Assembly (NCBI RefSeq): GCF_018638295.1
Contig: NZ_JABTTS010000029.1
Coordinates: 191,427 to 255,426, forward strand
Direction of reading: 5' to 3'
DNA length: 64,000 nt
Source: Streptomyces sp. CHD11
Lineage (GTDB): Bacteria > Actinomycetota > Actinomycetes > Streptomycetales > Streptomycetaceae
Below, one piece after another: positions 17,125-25,674 of the stretch. The translations under genes and the position numbers were made by a program. The notes beneath the pieces were generated by a model, which was not told the origin of the DNA, searched no databases, and saw only the letters and a list, made by a program, of their open reading frames with translations. Numbering within the stretch: position 1 is the stretch's first letter; the number at the start of each line of letters is the position of its first letter.

Positions 17125-17185
17125 AACGTAGGGCCCGAGCCGAAGCCAGGTCAATGCCCGCGTCCGGAACGGTTGTTGACCGTTC
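17125..17185 (-). promoter_or_regulatory. Importer operon promoter with upstream inverted repeat
   Basis: On the minus strand, -35 TTGACC (17149-17154) and -10 TACGTT (17125-17130) are separated by 18 bp, a good vegetative-type promoter. Transcription would start about 70 nt before the lipoprotein ATG. Thirteen bases upstream of the -35 box lies GAACGGT-5-ACCGTTC (17167-17185), a perfect 7-bp inverted repeat placed where activators usually bind. So the importer can be transcribed separately from the oxygenase genes. Confidence 0.65.
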
Positions 17186-17244
17186 ACCCACGCACGGCGG
17201 CCGGCGGACGTGCCGGCTCGGCGTGCGCGGGCGGCACGGCCCGG

Positions 17245-18183
17245 TCACAGGTCCAGCACGAGCCTCGGTCCCCGGCAGCGGGAGACACAGATGAGCATCG
17301 TCTCCCCGGCCGCCCGTTCGTCCTCGGTGAGGACCGAGTCACGGTGATCGGGCTCGCCCTCGAGCACATCGGTCTCACAGGTGCCGCAGGTGCCCTCGGT
17401 GCAGGAGTACAGCACCTGGACGCCGGCCGCCCGCACGGTGTCGAGCACCGAGACGTCCGGCGGTACCCGCAGCGTCCGCCCGCTGCGGGCCAGGACCACC
17501 TCGAAATCGCCGTCGGTGCCGGTGTCGTGCTCCGCCGGGCTGAACCGCTCCACCCGCAGCACCCCGGCCGGGCACCGCCGGGCCACCGCGTCCAGCAGCC
17601 GCCCCGGGCCGCAGCAGTAGACAAGCCCGCCCGGTGGAAGGCCGTCCAGCGCCGCGGGGAGATCCAGCGGCCCCGCCTCGTTTTCGGGGACGAGGGTGAC
17701 CCGCCCGCCGTACCGGCTCAGTTCCCCGGCGAACGCCATGGAAGCGCGGGTGCGTCCGCCGTAGAGCAGCGTCCAGTCGGCGCCCGCCGCCTCGGCCGCG
17801 GCCAGCATGGGCAGGATCGGGGTGATGCCGATACCGCCCGCGACGAAGCGGTAGCGGGGGGCCGGTTCCAGGGGGAAGCGGTTGCGCGGTCCGCGCGCCC
17901 GCACCGTCGCGCCCGGCCCCAGCCGCCGGTGCACATGCGCGGAGCCGCCGCGCCCGTCCGGCTCGCGCAGCACCGCGATCCGCCAGCCGGCGCGGTCGGC
18001 CGGATCCCCGCACAGCGAGTACTGCCGCTCCAGTCCCGGGGCGAGCAGCAGGTCGACATGGGCGCCCGGTTCCCAGGGCGGGAGCGGGGCGCCGAGCCGA
18101 TGCCGCAGGGTGAGGACCACCACGTCCTCGGCCGCCGGCTCCCGCCGTTCGACGACCAGTTCGATGCTGTCGTGCTCGGTCAT
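17245..18183 (-). CDS. Phthalate/vanillate-type oxygenase reductase (PDR/VanB family)
   Basis: A 312-aa electron-transfer protein with the VanB domain order: flavin/NAD reductase (RQYSLCGDPADR for flavin binding; GGIGITPILPML and CGPGRLLDAV for the nucleotide) and then a C-terminal plant-type ferredoxin, CTEGTCGTC plus a later Cys in LICVSRC. It passes electrons from NAD(P)H to the Rieske oxygenase coded two genes upstream. Start: ATG at 18183 overlaps the stop of the 56-aa gene (ATGA). Confidence 0.92.
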   Translation of the reverse strand: MTEHDSIELVVERREPAAEDVVVLTLRHRLGAPLPPWEPGAHVDLLLAPGLERQYSLCGDPADRAGWRIAVLREPDGRGGSAHVHRRLGPGATVRARGPRNRFPLEPAPRYRFVAGGIGITPILPMLAAAEAAGADWTLLYGGRTRASMAFAGELSRYGGRVTLVPENEAGPLDLPAALDGLPPGGLVYCCGPGRLLDAVARRCPAGVLRVERFSPAEHDTGTDGDFEVVLARSGRTLRVPPDVSVLDTVRAAGVQVLYSCTEGTCGTCETDVLEGEPDHRDSVLTEDERAAGETMLICVSRCRGPRLVLDL

Positions 18184-18350
18184 GCACCGGCCTTCCGCGG
18201 CCTGTGCCCCTGCGGATGGGCGAGCATCCAGTCCCACATCTCCACCGGGTCCCGCGTGGTGTGCTCGCGTCCGCAGTGACAGGTGCCGTGCAGCAGATCG
18301 GTACCCGGCTGCCAGTCGACCCGGTAGACCTCGCCGGTGATCTCGCTCAT
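18180..18350 (-). CDS. 56-aa conserved-looking protein in oxygenase operon
   Basis: A 56-aa ORF overlapping both neighbours by ATGA (the oxygenase stop and the reductase start), a strong sign of real, coupled translation. It has LLHGTCHCGREHTTRDP, with Cys and His residues that could bind metal, and a C-terminal LAHPQGH. I do not recognise the family. It might be an assembly or electron-transfer accessory of the oxygenase. Confidence 0.75.
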   Translation of the reverse strand: MSEITGEVYRVDWQPGTDLLHGTCHCGREHTTRDPVEMWDWMLAHPQGHRPRKAGA

Positions 18351-19417
18351 CGCACGTTCTCCACAGGCTTGTTGCCCTCCTCCACCAGCCGGGCGAGGAT
18401 GCGTCGGGCGGCAAGCCCGCCGGTGTCGATGTTGATGCTCAGCTCCTGGTAGCCGGTGCGCTCGGTGCCGAGGCTGCGCTGCAGCAGATTGAGCGCGTCG
18501 ACGTCCTGCATGACCACCGTGCGGTTGCTGCTCCGCAGGAACTCGCTCACCCCGGTGTCGTCGGTCGCCCAGTCCCGGGAGACCGCCCAGAAGTCGTACA
18601 CCCTGCCGTCGGCGGCCGGGGTGATGGCGTAGGTGATCTCGGTGTGGAAGCCGTGCGGATCGCTGCCGTCGGACTCCGGCAGTACACCGGCCGGGGCGAT
18701 CCTGCTGTGCAGCAGATACAGGCACGGCGCGTGGTACTCGATGTCCTGCCAGCGCGTGATCCGGCCCTCGATGCCGGTCGACCGGGCGTAGAACGGCGGG
18801 CACTCGGCGTCCTCCATGCGCCGGCTCACCCGGACGATCCCGGCGCCCTCGTCGACCTCGGTGGTGATCGGGGTCTCGGCGACCTCGGGGGTGCCGATGT
18901 ACCCGCCGTGCAGATAGGTCTCGTGGGACAGGTCGAGGAGGTTGTCGACGAGCAGTCCGTAGTCGCAGTCGACGGGCTCCATGCCCCGTACGGTCGTCCA
19001 GCCCGGGGAATCCAGATGCCGGGCGCGCGGGACGCTCCCCCGGTCGGCGAGCGCCGGGTCGCCGATCCACACCCACACCAGTGAGTCCCGCTCGACGACG
19101 GGGTAGGAGGCGACGCGCGCGGTGCGTGGCACCCGCTTCTGGCCCGGCACGGACACACATGTGCCGGTGGTGTCGTAGGTGAACCCGTGGTACCCGCACA
19201 CGATCCGGTCCCCGTCGAGCCGTGTCGGTGCCTCCGACAGCGGGTAGCGGCGGTGCACACACCGGTCGTGGAGCACCACGGGAGTGCCGTCCGCCTCGCT
19301 CCGGTAGAGCACCAGCGGCTCCCCGAGCACGGTGCGGCCGAGTAACTCCCTCCCCACTTCACGGCTGTAGGCGGCGACGTACCACTGGTTCCTGGCGAAG
19401 GCCGTCATGTGCGGCAT
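18347..19417 (-). CDS. Rieske non-haem iron oxygenase, large subunit (VanA-like)
   Basis: A 356-aa oxygenase. The Rieske [2Fe-2S] ligands are CVH and CGYH (about residues 45-68), and the mononuclear iron site is in DLSHETYLHGG (D-x-x-H-x4-H form, about 164-174). Size and layout fit the vanillate demethylase / phthalate dioxygenase group, which demethylates or hydroxylates aromatic or heterocyclic carboxylates. Start: ATG at 19417, with GAAGGGAGC upstream. First gene of the minus-strand set. The true substrate cannot be read from sequence. Confidence 0.9.
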   Translation of the reverse strand: MPHMTAFARNQWYVAAYSREVGRELLGRTVLGEPLVLYRSEADGTPVVLHDRCVHRRYPLSEAPTRLDGDRIVCGYHGFTYDTTGTCVSVPGQKRVPRTARVASYPVVERDSLVWVWIGDPALADRGSVPRARHLDSPGWTTVRGMEPVDCDYGLLVDNLLDLSHETYLHGGYIGTPEVAETPITTEVDEGAGIVRVSRRMEDAECPPFYARSTGIEGRITRWQDIEYHAPCLYLLHSRIAPAGVLPESDGSDPHGFHTEITYAITPAADGRVYDFWAVSRDWATDDTGVSEFLRSSNRTVVMQDVDALNLLQRSLGTERTGYQELSINIDTGGLAARRILARLVEEGNKPVENVR

Positions 19418-19620
19418 CGGTGCGGCTCCCTTCTGCCGTCGGTGGTGGCATCGTCCGGCAGGTGTCACGGGGTGGCAATGGGTCGTCCCTCCCCAGGGGT
19501 GCGACGGGCACTGTCGGTGGGTCCCCCTACTCTTTCGGTCAACGTCACCGCGGGGCGGGCCGGTTGGGCTCGCAGGATGCGCTGTGCCGGTTTCCGGATG
19601 GTGGGAGAGGCGAAGTACCC

Positions 19621-20502
19621 ATGGGTTGGCTGTCAGCGGGCGACACCTACGAAGTCGCTCTGGTGGACGGGCGGGTGGTGGCCCGGAGCGCGTCGGCGGG
19701 GGCCCCGGCCGGGCAGGAGCCGAAGCAGGGGAAAACCCTGCCCGCGGGGCTGCGGGACCGCCCCGAGGTGATCGGACTCCAGAGGTTCGCCGAGTGGCTG
19801 GACCGGCACGCCGCAGAGTGTGCGGCCCAGGTCACCACCTGGATGGTGTCCTCCCTGCCGGTGCCGGCCGGTCTGCTGGCCCGGGTCTGGCCCGACGAGG
19901 CGTGGCAGGCGGCGCTGCGCGACGTCGTTGTTGTCGGTGACGGACCCGACGACGTCGGCTTCCTGCGCGATGCCGACGGCTCGGGCGCGCTGCGGGTGGT
20001 GAACCTGGACGGCGAGACCGTCCGCCTGACGCCCCGCACCGTGACCCTGCCGCACCCGGTCCTCCTCCCCGACCTCGAGGAACTGCGCACGTTCGCAGCG
20101 GAGTCGGGCATAGTCCAGGGCGTCGAGCAGATCGACCGCGCCACCTGGCACAGACCCGGGGACCTCGACGGGGCCGCCGCGACGGTCCGCGAGTTCGCCG
20201 GCGCCGAGTACCGCTCGTGGTTCCACCTCTCCGCCCGCGCCACGTCCCTCGGCTACACGGTCTCCGGCAGCAGCGTCATCGACCGGATCCGGGATGCCGG
20301 GCGTATCTTCACCGCTTCCGTCGGGATGAGCGACCCCTACGCAGAGGAGCAGGCCTGGACCGGTGACCTCGCCTGGAGCGACGAGGACGGGCACCGCAAC
20401 CTCCCGCTGACCGAGGTCGGCCCGGTGGCCTGGTCCGAAGGCATGCGCATGGCCGCGGCTCTGCACGCCGGCCGCACCGTCCCCGCGGACGGCAACCGGT
20501 GA
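19621..20502 (+). CDS. DUF4132/MolR-like protein (293 aa)
   Basis: A 293-aa protein with no enzyme motif. Its middle (LTPRTVTLPHPVLLPDLEEL) and end (PVAWSEGMRMAAAL) resemble the C-terminal DUF4132 domain of YehI/MolR-like proteins, here as a separate gene. Start: ATG at 19621 after GGGAGAGG. It is the first gene of a four-gene plus-strand operon with the 1673-aa protein, a DUF5682-VWA fusion and a SWIM protein. The family is known from E. coli yeh-type clusters and from NTP-dependent conflict systems; its biochemical role is unknown. Confidence 0.7.
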   Translation: MGWLSAGDTYEVALVDGRVVARSASAGAPAGQEPKQGKTLPAGLRDRPEVIGLQRFAEWLDRHAAECAAQVTTWMVSSLPVPAGLLARVWPDEAWQAALRDVVVVGDGPDDVGFLRDADGSGALRVVNLDGETVRLTPRTVTLPHPVLLPDLEELRTFAAESGIVQGVEQIDRATWHRPGDLDGAAATVREFAGAEYRSWFHLSARATSLGYTVSGSSVIDRIRDAGRIFTASVGMSDPYAEEQAWTGDLAWSDEDGHRNLPLTEVGPVAWSEGMRMAAALHAGRTVPADGNR

Positions 20503-20542
20503 ACGGCACGGCGGTACGCGACTCCACGAAAGGCACGCGATC

Positions 20543-23500
20543 ATGAACGACGGGACGAAGCGGGACATGGCGACGGCGGACGTGGAGGAACTGCTGCGCG
20601 CCGGCGCTGTACTGCCGCCGGGCACCGCCGGGGGCGGTGAGCGGGCCGTGCCCATGTTCGCCCAGGCCTACCGCCATCCGGGCCTGGACGGGCGGATCGT
20701 CGTCCGGCTGACCGCCGAGGACCACACCGGCGACCAGAACTCCGGCTTCCTCGGACTGCGGCCCGAGGGCGACCCGGTGGAGATCGGGGTCGGGCAGCAC
20801 CGGGCCCTCGGCTTCCCCGACTGGGTGCTGGCCCGGCACCCCTCGGACGGACACCTGGCGATGTCCCTGGTCGAGGAGATGGACAAGGTCGCCCGCACGG
20901 TGAGGTCGAGGGCGAAGAAGGCTCGCGCCACCTACGAGGCCATCGGCGAACGGCTCGCCGGCTCCGTACCCCACTTCCTGCCGACCTTCTATGAACAGGC
21001 CGGCCGGGTGTTTCTGGCCGCCGGCCAAGGTGCCTACGCCTCGCAGATGTTCGTCAACGCCCGCAAGGCCGAGACGGCGCACGCGCTGCCGTTCGACGAA
21101 GCGCGCATGGACGCCGTCTTCCTGGAGTTCGCCCTCGGCGACGCCGTACCGACGAAGGTCCTCTCCAGCTACGCCAAGGGACTCTCCTCCCGTGTCCCGG
21201 CCGCCACCGCGTTCCGGCATCTGCGCGGCCTCTTCGTCCGGCTGGCCGCGCACGGGCTGCCCCCGTCCAGCCCGGGAGCGACCGACCTGCGCAGACTGGC
21301 GAAAGCGGCCTCGGGCCGGAACGCGCAGGCGGAGGAGATGTCCTACCTCCGCGAGATGCTGGCCCTGCCCGGCACGGTCAAGGCACCGCCCGGCTGGTGG
21401 AAGGCCCACCGTCAGGCACTGGTCCAGCTGACCCGGCAGGAGCCCGCCGCCCGGGGCACGCTGCTGGGACTGCTCCCCGCCGGGTGGGAGCGGGAGGAAC
21501 TGTCCCAGTGGCTCGACCTGCTCGAGCAGTCCGGCGCCACCGCCGGACTGTGCGACAGCACGCTGCCCGCCGAGGAGCGTTCCCCCGACGGCACGGCCGG
21601 CTGGCTGCGCAGATTCGTCGCCCTGTGCGGAGCCGACGGCCATCACCCCGCACCACAGGGGCTGTACCCGCTCGTCGACCGCATGGCCGGGGTGCTGCGT
21701 GCCGGACTCGAGGCGGCCGCGGACACGCTGGCACCCCCGGTCGGTGATGTGGACCTGCTCGACCAGCTCCTGTCGCTGGGCATACCGGTGGCGGCGCCGG
21801 AGAAGCGCCGTTCAGGGCTGGCCCTGGGCGCCTGGGCGGCCCGCGACGGGCGGCGTGACCTCCTGGCGCTGGCCGCCGACAGCCGCTTCCACGAGCAGTT
21901 CCGGCGCGGCTGTCCCGACAACCTGTTCGGGGACAGCAAGCGCACCGTCCTCACCCTGGCCGCGTCGCCCGGCGGACGGCCGATGCTCGCCGCCTGGGTG
22001 GCCGAGGTCTGCCGGAGGTACCTCACCAGCGAACTGCCCGGCCACTCCGGCGCCCTCAGAACGCCGGCCTGGCTGCCGGGAGAGGTGCTGGCCATCGCCG
22101 AGGACGAGGTACGCCGGGCGCTGGCGACCGGTGTCGCGCCCGCCCTCGCCCGTACTCTGCGCACCGGCATCCTCGACGAGCTGGGCTGGCCCGCCTGGGA
22201 CGAGGCTCTGGAGGCCCTCGCGCCGGAGGGGCCCGCCAGGAGCGTGCTCGTCGCCGACGCCTGGCCCCATCTCGTCGTCCTGGCCCGCGGACAGGCCCGG
22301 GTGATCGGCGCGGAGGGCACGGTCCTCACCCACGAGCTGCGCCTTCCGGACGAGGTGCGGAAGAGCCTCTGGCAGGTCGACTGCCACTACGTGGACGGCG
22401 AGTTGCTCGTCGCCTGGGACACCTACCAGACCGGGTCCCAAGGCTACTGGCACCACACCGCGGACGCACCGCCGCTCGCCCTCGCTCTCCACGGTTCCTC
22501 CCTCACCACGGTGGACGGGGACAGGCGGCACGACGACGACATGGCACCCGTCACCCTTCCGCTGCCCGGCGGCGGCCGCACCACCGGCGGCGGTGTGCTG
22601 CGCCGAGGGGACACCGCCGTTCCGGGGCGGGGGAAGATCCTGAGCGACGGTACGTCGTACTGGGTGCATGTCTGGGACAGGGACACCCGAACCCTGGCGT
22701 GGTGCCCCTACGACCCGGGCAGTGACACGACCGGCGCACCCGGAGCACCGGAATGGATCGCCACAGCGCTGTCGGACGCGCCGGAGGGCAGTGAGCTGAG
22801 CGCCGCCTGGCTGCGTCCCGGTCCGTCCGCGGCGGACGGACCGGTGTGCGCCCCCGTCGACGGGGTGCTCGGCTGGCGCGTGGTGAAACTGCCCGACGGC
22901 TCACGACGGGGCGAGGATCTGTCCGGACGCCCGGTCCTCGTGCCGGCCACGAGGGACGGGACACCGCGCCACGCGCTGCGGTTCCCCGGCGCCGATCGGC
23001 TCCTCGCGGTAGTCCGGTTCTGGGACGGCGTCGAACTGCTCGACCCGGACGGCACGACGGTCGCCCGGGTCCCGAAGGACCACAGCTCCGGCCCCTTCAC
23101 CGCGGGCACCGTGCTGCTGCCGCCGTTGCGCTACTGGCACCAGCTCCAGCCACGAGACCCGCAGGGCTCCGCGGCGCTCCGCCAGGTCGGCGAGGACACG
23201 GCGGCGGCACTTCTCGCCGCGGCCCTGGAGGAGGGGCCGCGGGACACCGAGGGCCAGGACGAACCGGGGACGGACCTGGCCGGGCCCGGCGCCGGCCTGG
23301 TGCCTCCGTTGGTCCGCACCCTGCTCCCACAGGTCGGCCACGAGGCACTGCGCGCGGGTATCACCGGGGTGGTGCGGCTGGCCGCCGAGCAGCAGCGCAT
23401 CCTGGACGCGGCGCGCGCCCGGCTCGACGCCGCGCTCGCCGGGATCGTCGAGCAGAAGCCACGGCGCGGGACGGGCGACGCACTGCTCGAGGCGGCCCTG

Positions 23501-25564
23501 AACGGGGTCGGCGTCACCGGCCGCGCTTGGCGTGCCTCGTACTACGACTCCCGGCAGTTCGTCCACGCACTGCCGGGCCTGCTCGGCCGGTCGATGCGAG
23601 GCCTGGCCGAACCGGTTCCCGCCGGCCGGACCCACGTGGAGCTGGACCGGCAGGAGCCGCTCGACCACCTGGACGCCGTGGCCCTGCCCGTACTGCCCGC
23701 GATACTGGCGCTGCGGGCCGGCTGCGAGGTCACCGCGCCCGAACCCCGGGCGGTGCTGGACGAGTTCCTCGAGGAGTTCGACGCGCAGGGCCTCACCGAC
23801 CTGGACCCGGGCCACTGGCGGTGTGTGCGGCTGCGGCTGGACCCGGGCCTGTTCGAAGGACCCGACGCCATCCGGGGGTACACGGACGCCACCGTGCTGA
23901 ACCTCGACGGCGGGGCCTTCCTGCTCTTCCCGGACCGGCCGCACTTCTTCCTCGACGACTGCAACGTGGACGAGCCCACGGGCAGGCACTACGGGGCGCT
24001 CTTCCACGATCCGTCCGGCCGGTTCGAGGTACCCGCGCCCTACGCCCTGCTGGCCACGCGGCCGTTCGTGCCCGAGCCGACCCGGCCGGCCGGCTGGGCC
24101 GCGGCGTTCCGGGCCGAGCTCGCCGAACACGGCCCGGCGCCCTGGTTCCCGGCGGCCGCCGAGGAGTTCGCACGGCTCACCGGCATCACTGCGACCATGG
24201 CCCGGCTGGTCGTCGCGGGGCTGCCCAGGGTCGACGACAAGCGCGAGCCGGTACCCGCCGCGACCCTGAAGGCGATCGGGGTCAAGACGGCCGACGCGCG
24301 GGTGGCCAAGGACGAACTGAAGTCCCTCGACGCGAGCGCCCGGCAGGCCGTCGTGGCGGCGCTGCTCCCCGACGACCCGTCCCGGCTGTGGTCGGACGGC
24401 CCCGACGCCGCCCGCGCGGCAGAGGTCTGGAACGAGCGCCTGGGGCGGCGCACATCCGTCCCCGAGGACGTGCTCCACGAGGCGGTCCGCACGGTGGTCT
24501 CGCCGGGATGGGCACCGGCCGCGGCGTTGTGGGGAATCGCCGGCCTGGCCGACGAGCCCCGGCTGACCCGGGACCGCGCCTGGACGTTCGGCTCCTACAC
24601 GGTCGAACCCGCCGACCCGCGGCCCGGTTTCGACAACAGCGTCCTCAAGGGCGCGGTGACCCTGGCCGCATGGCTCGCCCATCGTCTCCCGTCCGGCGAC
24701 CCGGTACGCGCCGCACTGCCCGGCGTCCTGACCGCGCTGCGCGACCGGCTGGCCCACCCGGGTCTGCTGCTCCCTCTCGACAGACGCAGCGACTGGGAGG
24801 TGTACCGGCAGGCAGCCGGAGACCCCACGGAGACCGGCGACGATTTCGTGCGCCACGGCGCGGTCGTCCTGGGCACCGGGCGGTCCGAAACGATCCCCGC
24901 CGTCCGGACGGCACTGCTGGACGCGTCCGGACAGGACCCGCACCTGACGGCACTGCTCACCGGCGAACGGCCGAACGCCCAGGAGACCGCGCTCCGTCTG
25001 GTGCACGACCGGCCGTACGCCGAACTCCTCGCCGACCCGGGCAACCCGGTGGCGGGCGAGCGCGACGCGGACGGCCTGTGGTGGCCGCAGGACCCCGCCC
25101 GGTCCGTACCCGACCTGGTCACGGAGGTGGCCGAACAGCACGGGATCGGTGAGGACGCCGCCGTCCTCTACCTGATGCTGCTCGCCATGCCCGACCCCAC
25201 CGACCGCAACACCGCCCGCTGGACCGGCTGGGGCACACAGCGGGGCGGAACGGCCAGACTCCGGGCCGCCCGCGCCGAACTCGCCGCCACCGACCTCGTC
25301 ATCGAGGGCAACCGCTCCAAGGCCGGACGCTCCCTGTTCCTGCCCGGCGGCTGGACCCAGCTCACCAAACCGCACCTCCCGCTGGAGCGGTGGAAGCTGC
25401 CGATGTACGAGCTGATCGAGGGGGAGGAGCCCGTGCTGGGCGTCGTCGTGCCGCTCCGGCCCGTCGCCGGTCTCTACCGCCGGGCCTGGCAGCGGATCCA
25501 GGACGGGGACGGACCGCAGCTGGAGGAACTGGAGGTGCCGCGGCCGAGCAAGCGCCGCCGCTGA
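20543..25564 (+). CDS. Very large YehI/DUF4132-system protein (1673 aa)
   Basis: A 1673-aa soluble protein without signal peptide, membrane segment or Walker A. The N-terminal third is helical. A middle part (about residues 560-860) is rich in beta strands with Trp and Asp, like repeats of a propeller-type sensor. A conserved block near residue 1130 contains FLLFPDRPHFFLDDCNVDEP. The C-terminal 250 residues are a compact domain ending in a basic tail (PRPSKRRR). Homologous genes are usually labelled DNA-binding or DUF4132-associated. In related clusters it acts with a MoxR ATPase, a VWA protein and a SWIM protein. Probably a large scaffold, sensor or effector; function not known. Confidence 0.7.
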   Translation: MNDGTKRDMATADVEELLRAGAVLPPGTAGGGERAVPMFAQAYRHPGLDGRIVVRLTAEDHTGDQNSGFLGLRPEGDPVEIGVGQHRALGFPDWVLARHPSDGHLAMSLVEEMDKVARTVRSRAKKARATYEAIGERLAGSVPHFLPTFYEQAGRVFLAAGQGAYASQMFVNARKAETAHALPFDEARMDAVFLEFALGDAVPTKVLSSYAKGLSSRVPAATAFRHLRGLFVRLAAHGLPPSSPGATDLRRLAKAASGRNAQAEEMSYLREMLALPGTVKAPPGWWKAHRQALVQLTRQEPAARGTLLGLLPAGWEREELSQWLDLLEQSGATAGLCDSTLPAEERSPDGTAGWLRRFVALCGADGHHPAPQGLYPLVDRMAGVLRAGLEAAADTLAPPVGDVDLLDQLLSLGIPVAAPEKRRSGLALGAWAARDGRRDLLALAADSRFHEQFRRGCPDNLFGDSKRTVLTLAASPGGRPMLAAWVAEVCRRYLTSELPGHSGALRTPAWLPGEVLAIAEDEVRRALATGVAPALARTLRTGILDELGWPAWDEALEALAPEGPARSVLVADAWPHLVVLARGQARVIGAEGTVLTHELRLPDEVRKSLWQVDCHYVDGELLVAWDTYQTGSQGYWHHTADAPPLALALHGSSLTTVDGDRRHDDDMAPVTLPLPGGGRTTGGGVLRRGDTAVPGRGKILSDGTSYWVHVWDRDTRTLAWCPYDPGSDTTGAPGAPEWIATALSDAPEGSELSAAWLRPGPSAADGPVCAPVDGVLGWRVVKLPDGSRRGEDLSGRPVLVPATRDGTPRHALRFPGADRLLAVVRFWDGVELLDPDGTTVARVPKDHSSGPFTAGTVLLPPLRYWHQLQPRDPQGSAALRQVGEDTAAALLAAALEEGPRDTEGQDEPGTDLAGPGAGLVPPLVRTLLPQVGHEALRAGITGVVRLAAEQQRILDAARARLDAALAGIVEQKPRRGTGDALLEAALNGVGVTGRAWRASYYDSRQFVHALPGLLGRSMRGLAEPVPAGRTHVELDRQEPLDHLDAVALPVLPAILALRAGCEVTAPEPRAVLDEFLEEFDAQGLTDLDPGHWRCVRLRLDPGLFEGPDAIRGYTDATVLNLDGGAFLLFPDRPHFFLDDCNVDEPTGRHYGALFHDPSGRFEVPAPYALLATRPFVPEPTRPAGWAAAFRAELAEHGPAPWFPAAAEEFARLTGITATMARLVVAGLPRVDDKREPVPAATLKAIGVKTADARVAKDELKSLDASARQAVVAALLPDDPSRLWSDGPDAARAAEVWNERLGRRTSVPEDVLHEAVRTVVSPGWAPAAALWGIAGLADEPRLTRDRAWTFGSYTVEPADPRPGFDNSVLKGAVTLAAWLAHRLPSGDPVRAALPGVLTALRDRLAHPGLLLPLDRRSDWEVYRQAAGDPTETGDDFVRHGAVVLGTGRSETIPAVRTALLDASGQDPHLTALLTGERPNAQETALRLVHDRPYAELLADPGNPVAGERDADGLWWPQDPARSVPDLVTEVAEQHGIGEDAAVLYLMLLAMPDPTDRNTARWTGWGTQRGGTARLRAARAELAATDLVIEGNRSKAGRSLFLPGGWTQLTKPHLPLERWKLPMYELIEGEEPVLGVVVPLRPVAGLYRRAWQRIQDGDGPQLEELEVPRPSKRRR

Positions 25565-25623
25565 GCCCCGCCGGTCAGGCCGGGCCCGTCCGGAACGGTC
25601 ACGACCGGAAAGAACACAGAGAG

Positions 25624-25652
25624 GGGGACGGCCGTCGCGCACGGCCGTCCCC
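25624..25652 (+). terminator. 12-bp perfect hairpin before DUF5682-VWA gene
   Basis: GGGGACGGCCGT, a five-base loop, then ACGGCCGTCCCC form a perfect 12-bp stem in the 110-bp gap. It may be a partial terminator setting the ratio of downstream proteins, or mark the place where a gene was lost. No U-run follows, as is common in Streptomyces. The downstream start has only a weak ribosome site. Confidence 0.65.
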
Positions 25653-25674
25653 GCCGAACCGCCCGCTGGGACCC

